Origin: Bog-473 sp963755495
GTDB lineage: Bacteria > Actinomycetota > Acidimicrobiia > Acidimicrobiales > RAAP-2
Direction of reading: 5' to 3'
NCBI GenBank assembly: GCA_963755495.1
Contig: CAVWJS010000006.1
Location: forward strand, 62,001 to 126,000
DNA length: 64,000 nt
Positions 53,794-61,930 of this stretch are shown here, piece after piece. Each line of letters starts with the position of its first letter. The stretch's first letter is position 1. The position numbers and the translations under genes are program-made. Under the pieces are notes generated by a model, which saw only the letters and a program-made list of their open reading frames with translations, was not told the DNA's origin and ran no database searches.

Positions 53794-56292
53794 TCACTCG
53801 CTGCGCAGCAACTGGGCCGGAGGCGTCCGCGCCGCAATGCGACCCGGTACGGCCGCCACCACATTGGCCAGGATCACGGCCCCCACGCCGATCAGAACGA
53901 TGGACCACGTCGGGATAGTCGGGTCCGGAACCGCATTGATCTGGCGCACGAAGAGGTCCCACAGGAACCGGCCGAGTGCGATGCCGAGCGGTATGCCGAT
54001 GACACAGCCGATGCCGACGGCGACGCTGGCTTGCCAGGCGATGGCCGAGGCCAGTTGCCGCCTGGTGAAGCCGAGAGACTTGAGGAGGGCCAGGTCGGTC
54101 CGCCGCCGGCGCACCGAGCTCACGAGTGTTAGCCCCAGAGCGATCACCGCGCCGGCGGCCAGGGCGACGCCGAGCAGGGTCGGGGTCGTGCCCAGCGTGC
54201 GGTAATTGAGAATCTCAGCCGGCCGCTGCACCGGGAGCACCAACCCCCCGTCGCCCTTGATCTGCGGGTTCTTGCGGACGATCGATTGTAGGGAGCTGAA
54301 CCCGGCGGCCTGGTTTGCCCCTTTCTTGAAGCGGACCAGGACGGCGTTCGGTCCGGGCTGCTGCACATCGAAGACGTTGCGCGCCTTCGATGGGATCAAG
54401 GTGTAGGACAGCAACGCACCGCTCCCCATTTCGAGATGCGATGATCCAACGACCCCGATGGAGGGCAGCGTTGCCGTGCCGACGATCCGGAGCGTCGTGA
54501 GACCCGTACGGGGAGCGCCCACCCTAACCGTGTCACCGACGTGCTTGTGGAGCTGGGCCAGCGTGCTGGCGCCGAGCACGACCTGGTTGACCGCGTCGAA
54601 CGCGTGCCCCGACAGGAGAGGCGGTCCCACCGGTGCGTTCGGGCTCCCGCCCATCACCGGCACGTCCACCCCGTCGATCTGCAACGTGGAGTAGTAGACC
54701 CCGGTCCATGCGCCGACCAACGGGTCGGCGTTGAGCAGGCGCGCCACGTTATGGGCGGGAATGTCGCCTAGTCCGCCGCCCCCGTCAATGTCGGCACTCC
54801 AGTTCCACCCATAGAGGGCCGGATGGGAAATCAGGGTGTTCATGCTCGAGCCGAAGGTGATGGTACTGATCACTACTACCACCGCCAGCACGGCGCCGAG
54901 GATGGCGGAGCGGACCGGCACCGCGTTCCGACCGACGCCGGGCTCGAGTGCGAAGCGAATCCCGGTGACCGCCGCCGGTGGCAGGCCGCTGGAGGTGGCG
55001 ACTCGGGCCACGCTCGAGGCCCGTTCCCTCCCGAGTCGGGTCACCACGCGATGGGGTGCCGCTCGAAAAGCAACCACCACGGCGAGCGTACCGAGGGCAA
55101 CCGCTTGGACGGCCATCCCGAGGCCGACGACCGTCCAGTCGACTCGCAAGGCCAGCGGGGTCAGAGGCCCGATCGGGCCGAGGGGGCCGAGCGGTGAGAG
55201 TCCCACCGCGACGACGCCGGCCAGCAACATTCCCGCCAGGATTGCCCCCAGGGTACCGATGAGCCCGTCGCCGATGGTCATTTTTGGGTCGGCGCCCAGA
55301 GCGCGCAGGACGTCGAGCTCGTCCGTGGTGAGCCGGCTCCGCCGCCCGATCACCTGACCGGCAATGAGGAGCGCGGCCAGGCCAGCGATGCCACCAAAGA
55401 TGCCGAGAGCGATCGACTCCGGCTTGAGTGTCCTCTCGGCCCGCGCCAGGACGTCGGTCGCCTGGACGTAGGTGAAGGGCACTCCCTTGGGCAGCACGGC
55501 GCGGAGTTCGGACTCGACGGCCGGGTAGTACCGGCTCTGCAGCCCGCCCTGGAGCATGATTCCGCTGAGCATGTCGTTGGAGCAACATGCGAGGATCTTG
55601 TCGGTGAACGCGGGCGTGAAGAGCTCGATCCCGCCGCTGCTTGCCCCGCCCTGGTCCTCGAACAGGTCGTTGAGGTCGACAGCGCCGACTCCGACCAGCT
55701 TCATTTTGATCTGCTGCGTCCGCGGCACCTTGAAATTGACCGAGTTGTTCCCCTGTGTGTTGCTGATCCAGCCGATCCTCACCGTCTCGCCGAGGTGAAG
55801 CCCGAAGAGGCGCGCTGTCCCAGAGTCCAACACGAACTCGTCGGCCTTCTCGGGGTTGGCCATCCGGCCCTGGGCCACGATGATGCGGTCCTCGTTGAAG
55901 TTCAGTCCGTCTACGCTGCCGTTTGCGCCAATACCCTCGGACGCCGGCAGCGGCTCGTCGTTCTTCTCTACGGGGCCCGCGTTGATCCCGGCTTCGGACT
56001 CGACCTTCTCGACGTGGGGCAGGTGGGCGATCGACTTGAGGAGCTTCGGGTTGTAGGCGGAGTTCTGCCCGATGGCGGGGTTGGCGTAGTCATCGAGCAC
56101 GAAGAGTCCCGGGCTGTGCGTACTGGTGGCGAAGTCCAGAGGCGACGACTCCGTCGTCCGCGCCGCCTCGATAGCTCCCATCGACAGCCCGCCGAGCAGT
56201 CCGACCAGGAGGATCACCGCCAACAGGCCGCTCCAACGGTGCCTGAAGGTGGCGCGGAACCGGTACCAGGCGAATCCCTGCACCTGTCTCAT
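53794..56292 (-). CDS. FtsX-like (MacB-type) permease protein
   Basis: 832 residues. A membrane helix near residue 25 (GLLAVILLVGLLGGLSMGAI), an extracellular domain, then two FtsX permease units: helices around IALGIFGGIAGLAALLIAGQ with the cytosolic ELDVLRALGADPKM loop, and at the C-terminus TDLALLKSLGFTRRQL with WSIVLIGVGAVILANVVAA. Type VII-like ABC mechanotransmission or lipoprotein extraction is typical. ATG 56292 lies two bases after the stop of the upstream oxidoreductase. The matching ATPase may be the one at 61176. Confidence 0.9.
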   Translation of the reverse strand: MRQVQGFAWYRFRATFRHRWSGLLAVILLVGLLGGLSMGAIEAARTTESSPLDFATSTHSPGLFVLDDYANPAIGQNSAYNPKLLKSIAHLPHVEKVESEAGINAGPVEKNDEPLPASEGIGANGSVDGLNFNEDRIIVAQGRMANPEKADEFVLDSGTARLFGLHLGETVRIGWISNTQGNNSVNFKVPRTQQIKMKLVGVGAVDLNDLFEDQGGASSGGIELFTPAFTDKILACCSNDMLSGIMLQGGLQSRYYPAVESELRAVLPKGVPFTYVQATDVLARAERTLKPESIALGIFGGIAGLAALLIAGQVIGRRSRLTTDELDVLRALGADPKMTIGDGLIGTLGAILAGMLLAGVVAVGLSPLGPLGPIGPLTPLALRVDWTVVGLGMAVQAVALGTLAVVVAFRAAPHRVVTRLGRERASSVARVATSSGLPPAAVTGIRFALEPGVGRNAVPVRSAILGAVLAVVVVISTITFGSSMNTLISHPALYGWNWSADIDGGGGLGDIPAHNVARLLNADPLVGAWTGVYYSTLQIDGVDVPVMGGSPNAPVGPPLLSGHAFDAVNQVVLGASTLAQLHKHVGDTVRVGAPRTGLTTLRIVGTATLPSIGVVGSSHLEMGSGALLSYTLIPSKARNVFDVQQPGPNAVLVRFKKGANQAAGFSSLQSIVRKNPQIKGDGGLVLPVQRPAEILNYRTLGTTPTLLGVALAAGAVIALGLTLVSSVRRRRTDLALLKSLGFTRRQLASAIAWQASVAVGIGCVIGIPLGIALGRFLWDLFVRQINAVPDPTIPTWSIVLIGVGAVILANVVAAVPGRIAARTPPAQLLRSE

Positions 56293-56294
56293 CT

Positions 56295-57750
56295 TCAGAT
56301 CGCCGCTGGTTCGTTTTCCACTTCCATGCTCCACCCCAGATCGTGCAGTGCGGTGCGGGCCGCACCGTCACCACACATCCCGTGCACCCCTCCACCGGGC
56401 GGGGTGGAGGCCGAGCAGAGATACACGCCCTTGAGTCCCGTGCGGTAGGGGTTCCAACGCACGGTGGGCCGAAAGACCGTTTGCCGCAATGTTGCCGCCC
56501 CGGCACCGATATCCCCGCCGACGTAGCTCGGGTTGTGGGCTTCGGTCTCGGAGGCGGTCGTTGTCACCTGACCCAGGATGCGGTCACGAAATCCGGGTGC
56601 GAATCGCTCGATCTGTGCTTCTATCCGCTCCCGCATGTCGACCGTTGATCCGTTGGGAACGTGGCAGTAGGCCCACAGCGTGTGCTTTCCTGCCGGGGCC
56701 CGCGTCGGATCGAGGACACAAGGTTGCGTGACCAGACAGAAAGGACGCTCCGGGTGTCGCCCGGCCGCGACATCGGCTTCACTCTGGGCCACCTCGGCGA
56801 AGCTTCCTCCCACGTGGAGGGTCACCGCCTCTCGGCATATATCCGCCTGCCAGGGAACGGGGCCGTCGAGCGCCCAATCGACCTTGCAAATTCCGGGACC
56901 GTACCTGAAGTGTTCCAGACCTCGGCGGTATCGGCTCGGGAGCCGATCACCGGCCAGATCGACCAACTGACGTGGCGTGACATCGAGGACCGTCGCCCGC
57001 GCTGGGGGGAGATCGTGCAGTCTCCTGACCCACTGGCCGGTGAAGATTCGGCCATTGAGGGACTCCAACTCCGAAGCGAGTCCGTCAACGATGTGCGCGC
57101 TGCCGCCTTCGACCACCGGCCAACCCAGTGAGTGCGCCAGCATGGTGAAGAGCAGCCCGAATGCCCCTGACAAAGGAGCGTCGAACGGGAGCATCGAGTG
57201 GGCGGCCGCCCCGGCAATGATGGCCCGGGCCTCGACCGTACGGAAGCGGGTGGCCAATCGCTCGGCTGACGCGAGGCCTTTCAACCCGAACATGCGCCGT
57301 GGCCAGCGGGCTGCTCGGGATCGAGCGCAACGGAGCGAGGAAGTTCGGCAATATGCCGTCCGCATTGCGCACCAGGGACGAGAACGTCCGCACGTACGCC
57401 CCGCGGTCTACACCGAGGTGCGAGGCGGTCTCGTTGACCGTGCCCGCAACGGCGGCCGCCTCACCCCCGTCGAGTGGTTGCGCGAAGGCGACGCGCGGCG
57501 TGAGAAGGGTCACCCCTCGAGCCGAGAGATCCGTCGTCCGAAAAAACGGAGAGGCACTGAGGAGAGGGTGGACCGCAGAGCAGACGTCGTGATGAAAGCC
57601 GGGAAGTGTCAGCTCCTCGGTACGGCATCCTCCGCCGAGGTTCTCCGCACCTTCGATGACGTCGACGGTTAGTCCGGCCCGGGCCATGGTCAGTGCGGCG
57701 GCGAGCCCGTTCGGACCGGAGCCCACGACAATGGCATCCGCCCGTCTCAT
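56295..57750 (-). CDS. Phytoene-desaturase-family FAD oxidoreductase, frameshifted
   Basis: About 485 residues if repaired. The first part starts at ATG 57750 (GAGGT upstream) with ADAIVVGSGPNGLAAALTMA and the FAD motif ENLGGGCRTEELTLPGFHHD. The second, in another frame, runs from FGLKGLASAERLATRFRTVE to PGGGVHGMCGDGAARTALHD at the end. The switch is a single indel at about 57283-57302, after SPLATAHVR. This looks like the NAD(P)/FAD-dependent CrtI/retinol-saturase-like group common in actinobacteria; the substrate is not known. Coupled to the FtsX gene. Confidence 0.78.
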
Positions 57751-57757
57751 CGAGACC

Positions 57758-58633
57758 TCATAGCGCAAGCTCCAGCATGTCGGAGGCCCCAATTACGGTG
57801 ACGGTCGATGACGAGAAGCGATCCACCAGGGAGTCGAGGGCGGTGTCGCCGCGGTCGGGCTTGTGGTGGAACAGCGCGACCGTCTTCGCCCCGGCACGAC
57901 GTCCCAGTTCCACCGCGTAGTCCGCCGCAGCATGGCCGAATGAGGCCTCTGCCGGCAGCTCCTCCGGCACCAGGTGCGCGTCATGGATGAGAACGTCCAC
58001 GTCGCGTGCCAAGTCGAGGGCAGCTGGGTGATATTCACCCCACCCGTCGGGTCCCGCGCCGACCTCGGTTGGGCAGTGGTCGGGGATGTAGGCGATCGTC
58101 GAGTGGCCGTCGGTCACGCGATAGCCGACGGTGCGGCCTCCTTTATGAGGGACGTCCTTGGCCACCACGCGAAACCCACCGACAGGGAACCCACCCTCGG
58201 AGAAGGCATCAGGGGGCAGGACGTCGAACGTCCAGTTCCCGCGTAGGTTCCGCGGCCGGATGGGGAAGAGGGGGGGCGACATCATTCTGGCCAACACGCT
58301 CTCGGCGTCGGCCCCATCCTCTTGTGGGGGAAGCCGCAGGGTGACTTGCGAGTCGGGATGGTCGCCACTCTGGAAGAACGGCAGCCCCTGGATGTGGTCC
58401 CAGTGCAAATGGGTGAGGAGGATGGTGCCCTCGAAAGGCTGTCGGTCGAGAAGGAGGGTCGCTCGTCGCAGGCCGGTGCCGGCATCAAGGAGCAGGGTAG
58501 GCACGGCGGCGCCTGCTGGCGACGTATCGCCGTCGAGCGACAGGGCGATACAGGAGGTATGACCGCCATAGTGCACGAACTCGAGCCCGGGAGCTGGGGT
58601 GGATCCGCGAGTACCGCAGAAATGGACCCGCAC
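57758..58633 (-). CDS. MBL-fold metallo-hydrolase, cyclic-phosphodiesterase-like
   Basis: 291 residues from GTG 58633. The metal motif is THLHWDH (His75, His77, Asp79, His80), after FCGTRGSTPAPGLEFVHYGG; further ligands come from AYIPDHCPTE and VLIHDAHLVPEEL, ending VALFHHKPDRGD. The CGTRGSTPAPG and YGGHTSC segments are typical of the subgroup related to PhnP and cNMP phosphodiesterases. It is five bases downstream of a cNMP-binding protein gene, which suggests cyclic nucleotide hydrolysis, but this is context only. The open frame extends upstream to 58834 inside that gene. Confidence 0.85.
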   Translation of the reverse strand: MRVHFCGTRGSTPAPGLEFVHYGGHTSCIALSLDGDTSPAGAAVPTLLLDAGTGLRRATLLLDRQPFEGTILLTHLHWDHIQGLPFFQSGDHPDSQVTLRLPPQEDGADAESVLARMMSPPLFPIRPRNLRGNWTFDVLPPDAFSEGGFPVGGFRVVAKDVPHKGGRTVGYRVTDGHSTIAYIPDHCPTEVGAGPDGWGEYHPAALDLARDVDVLIHDAHLVPEELPAEASFGHAAADYAVELGRRAGAKTVALFHHKPDRGDTALDSLVDRFSSSTVTVIGASDMLELAL

Positions 58634-58637
58634 CCGC

Positions 58638-59660
58638 TCAGTATCGCGCGTGATCTTCGCGACGGTGTCCTTCGGAGAGCTCCTGAAGGTCCGATCGTTC
58701 CAACTGGTCGGCCCCGACGATGGCGACCCGGCACGGGGTGACGGCGGCCAGTGTCGAGGTTCGCGCCCCGTCCTCCAGATGAGCCCGCTCCCCGAGGAGC
58801 GCTCCTGGTCCGTACTCAGCGAGGCGCTCCCCATCGTGCTCCACCCTGATTACCCCATCGAGCACCAAGAAGACCTCAGTGCCTGGCTCCCCTTGCTTGG
58901 CCAGGATCGCTCCCGCAGGGAATCGTTCGAATTTCACCTTGCTGCCTCCGCCCATGACCCGGGCGGAGAGCGAGCGTTCCAGTGCAGTTTCCACCGCCGT
59001 GACGAGCGCTTCTGAGTCCTGGTCGCCCCAGGGTGTGTGCCGTCCGAACGATTGGCGGTACCAATCCTTGAAGTCCGTGAGCCCCGACTTGTGGGACAGG
59101 TTCCCCAGGTCGTCGTAGACCCAATGACGGGGGAAGCGGCTGGCTCCGATGAGCGCACGTTCGGCGTGGCCATCGACGTGCAGCGTGAGCGACAGAGTGG
59201 TCCATACGAGAGGTGCCTGCCACTGAATGAAAGGTCGGCGGCGGACCCGTCGAGGCGCGGGCAACCCCGTACGTCCCCCGGTGGTCTGGACGAAGCGCAC
59301 CCACCCATCTCCGAACTCGGGTTCGCGTTGGAGGTCGGGTAACTGCACCGCTTCGAACTTGTGACGGAGGCCCGCGACGCGGACCGTCGTCGACCCCATG
59401 AGCCCACCCCCGGCGTAACCACAATCGGTGACATGCCCGGCGGCATCGACTTCGATCCACGCCCGTAAGGCGTTGGCGAATCGAAAGCGGTCGGCCGCCT
59501 GGAGGGACTCGAGGTCGATGTCATCCGAGGGCGGCGGCGGGTCGTAGTGGGTGATGCCGGAGTCGAAGGCGATGCGCTGGGCGCCCTGAATCGCCTCCGA
59601 AGGGATCCACGAGAGCGACGTCACTATCCCCTCGTAGCGGGTTTTTGTATCGGTGGTCAT
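58638..59660 (-). CDS. Cyclic-nucleotide-binding domain protein with an N-terminal domain of unknown function
   Basis: 340 residues. The last about 90 form a Crp-type cNMP domain: FERFPAGAILAKQGEPGTEV, FLVLDGVIRV, and the phosphate-binding cassette GALLGERAHLEDGARTSTL, with Glu of GER and Arg of ART in place for cNMP contact. The first about 240 residues (FDSGITHYDPPPPSDDIDLE, TDFKDWYRQSFGRHTPWG) I do not recognise; there is no HTH, kinase or membrane segment. Divergent from the receiver-cyclase gene, so both share a promoter region. It is the likely effector of the nucleotide that the cyclase makes. Confidence 0.85.
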   Translation of the reverse strand: MTTDTKTRYEGIVTSLSWIPSEAIQGAQRIAFDSGITHYDPPPPSDDIDLESLQAADRFRFANALRAWIEVDAAGHVTDCGYAGGGLMGSTTVRVAGLRHKFEAVQLPDLQREPEFGDGWVRFVQTTGGRTGLPAPRRVRRRPFIQWQAPLVWTTLSLTLHVDGHAERALIGASRFPRHWVYDDLGNLSHKSGLTDFKDWYRQSFGRHTPWGDQDSEALVTAVETALERSLSARVMGGGSKVKFERFPAGAILAKQGEPGTEVFLVLDGVIRVEHDGERLAEYGPGALLGERAHLEDGARTSTLAAVTPCRVAIVGADQLERSDLQELSEGHRREDHARY

Positions 59661-59776
59661 GGAGCAAGCATCGCCCTCGCTCCCGGCGTTTACGAGTGTG
59701 CTGACAGGCATGTGCAGGTGTGCCTAGCACCACCCCGCAACAGGGATGGTCGCCCCCTTTCGCGCCGGGCGGCGAT

Positions 59777-61174
59777 ATGCGAAAACTGGTAGCGATGGAT
59801 CTTCCCGACAGCGGTTCCTCCCCGCCAGCCCCGCCAGCGACGATTGACGTCCTCCTGGCCGACGACAACTTGATCGTTCGTGAAGGTGTGCGTGCCCTGA
59901 TCGCTCGTCACGCCGATCTCCGGGTCGTCGGTGTAGCGGCCGACTACGACGAGGTCATCGACGGAGCACAAACGTGTTCGCCCCACGTTCTCGTCACTGA
60001 CATCCGGATGCCGCCGTCCTTCAACCGCGAAGGTATCGACGCGGCGAAAGAGGTGCGACACCGTCACCCCGGAACCGGGGTCGTCATCCTCTCGCAGTAC
60101 GACGACCCCGAATACGCCGTCTCGCTGCTGGCGGAGGGATCGGCCGGCTACGGCTATCTCTTGAAGGACCACATCGCTGAGGGCGATCAACTGGTGGACG
60201 CCATCCGAGCCGTGGCGACCGGGGGCACCGCGCTGGACCCTTCCATCGTGGAGGCCCTTTTGCGGCCCGTGACGACCAATGGCGGTCTGACGCCGGCCGA
60301 AGAGGCCCTGCTGGGCATGGTGGCCGAGGGAAAGCCGATCAAGGCCATTGCCGTGGCTCGTCAACTTCCGGCAGAGGCCATCGATGCTGAAGTCGAAGCC
60401 GTCTTCGTGAAACTGGCCGAGGGCGTCTCGGCCGGCACCCAGGGGGCGTTGCAGCGTCTGCGACTCTTGCACAAGGCGATCGTCGACCGCGAGGAGCAGG
60501 GTGAGACGCTCTCCCGTTTGCTTCCCGGCGGTCTGGCGGAGAAGCTTCGGCGTGATGGGCGGCACATTGGCGAGACAGAGCGAGTCGTGGTGACGGTCCT
60601 CATGAGCGATATCCGTTCGTACTCCACCATCGCCGAACATGCCGACCCCAGCCAGCTGGCCGGTCAACTCAACGTGCATCGTGCCGCCATGAACGAAGCG
60701 ATCCTGGGAGAGAACGGCACGGTGATGCAGTTCGTGGGCGACGCCGTCATGGCTGTCTTTGGCGCACCCTTCGCCCAGGAGGATCATGCCGACCGGGCTG
60801 TGGCAGCCGCCCTGGCCATGCACGCCAAGCAGCACACGATCAATTCCCGGTGGGAGTCGGAAGGACTCCCGGCCTTCGGATTGGGATTGGGGCTGTCGAC
60901 CGGTGAGGCTGCGGCGGCGCTCCTCGGGTCAGAGGAGCGCTTGGAGTACACATTGGTCGGTGACACCGTCAACATGTCACAACGGCTCCAACAGTTGGCG
61001 GCGGCGGGGGAAACAGTACTTTCGGAGGGAACCCTGAAAGCATTACGGGAGGCGGTGACCACGGTCGCCCTCGATCCACAGTTGGTGAAGGGGCGTGATA
61101 CTCCGGTGGTCGCGTTCAGATTGGTCGAAGAGCCAGACCCGAGCACGGTCATGGCGCCGAGCGAAAGGCTTTGA
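59777..61174 (+). CDS. Response regulator receiver fused to a class III adenylate/guanylate cyclase
   Basis: 465 residues: receiver domain (about 24-150) with ADDN at 28-31, phospho-acceptor Asp75 in LVTDIRMP and Lys130; a degenerate LuxR-like segment (LTPAEEALLGMVAEG); a helical linker; and a class III cyclase domain from about 265. Metal Asps are Asp278 (LMSDIRSYS) and Asp322 (FVGDAVMAVFGAP); the catalytic LEYTLVGDTVNMSQRL at 389-404 retains the Asn and Arg. Product could be cAMP or cGMP. One base separates it from the ABC ATPase gene and a histidine kinase gene follows. Start 59777 or 59795 are both possible. Confidence 0.92.
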   Translation: MRKLVAMDLPDSGSSPPAPPATIDVLLADDNLIVREGVRALIARHADLRVVGVAADYDEVIDGAQTCSPHVLVTDIRMPPSFNREGIDAAKEVRHRHPGTGVVILSQYDDPEYAVSLLAEGSAGYGYLLKDHIAEGDQLVDAIRAVATGGTALDPSIVEALLRPVTTNGGLTPAEEALLGMVAEGKPIKAIAVARQLPAEAIDAEVEAVFVKLAEGVSAGTQGALQRLRLLHKAIVDREEQGETLSRLLPGGLAEKLRRDGRHIGETERVVVTVLMSDIRSYSTIAEHADPSQLAGQLNVHRAAMNEAILGENGTVMQFVGDAVMAVFGAPFAQEDHADRAVAAALAMHAKQHTINSRWESEGLPAFGLGLGLSTGEAAAALLGSEERLEYTLVGDTVNMSQRLQQLAAAGETVLSEGTLKALREAVTTVALDPQLVKGRDTPVVAFRLVEEPDPSTVMAPSERL

Positions 61175-61175
61175 C

Positions 61176-61875
61176 ATGGATGCACTCGTGGTGGAGAAGG
61201 TACGGAAGACATTCGAGGCGGAGAACGCTCCCGTACGGGCCTTACGCGGGGTCGACCTGGTGGTGCCATCCGGTGATTTTGTCGCCCTGATGGGCCCATC
61301 GGGGTGTGGAAAGTCGACGCTCTTGAATCTCGTGGCCGGGCTCGACGTGGCCGACGAGGGCACCATCACCGTCGCCGGCGAGCTGCGTGACTGGTCGCAG
61401 CGAAGACGAGCTGTCGCAACTGCGGCGTAAGCACATTGGGATCGTGTTCCAGTTCTTCAACCTGCTCGAGGGCATGACGGTACTGGAGAACGTCGCGCTG
61501 CCGGCGGTGATCGCGGGTCGTAAGCGCCGTCCGGCTGAGACCAGGGCGCGGGACCTGCTCGACCTCCTCGGCATCGGCGACAAGGCTTCGACGGTTCCTG
61601 GAATGCTCTCGGGCGGGCAGCGCCAACGGCTCGCCATCGCACGAGCATTGGCCAACGAGCCGACACTTCTGCTGGCCGATGAGCCCACAGGAGCCCTCGA
61701 TTCCGAGGGCGGGCAGGAAGTCATTGAGCTGTTGAGCCGTTTGCACAATGGCGGTCAGACGATCGTGCTGGTGACGCACGACCCCGGCGTGGCGGCTGCG
61801 GCCGGGCGAGTTGTCCGCATGCGGGACGGGCGCATCGTCGAGGAGACTGCGGATATCACTGCCGGAGTCCTCTAA
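61176..61875 (+). CDS. ABC transporter ATP-binding protein (MacB/LolD type), frameshifted
   Basis: About 233 residues after correction. The first part has LRGVDLVVPSGDFVALMG and Walker A GPSGCGKSTLLNLVAG; near 61385-61393 the frame is lost after TITVAGELR, and continues as TGRSEDELSQLRRKHIGIVF, QFFNLLEGMTVLENVALPAV, LSGGQRQRLAIARAL (signature) and LLADEPTGALD (Walker B). Adding one G restores GELRVTGRSEDE. This class partners FtsX-like permeases; the only one here is at 53794-56292. It follows the receiver-cyclase by one base. Confidence 0.83.
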
Positions 61876-61930
61876 CAGTGCAGGGGGCCGCCCTTCTCTT
61901 ACTGCGGGCCGAATGAGGAGCGCCGACAAG

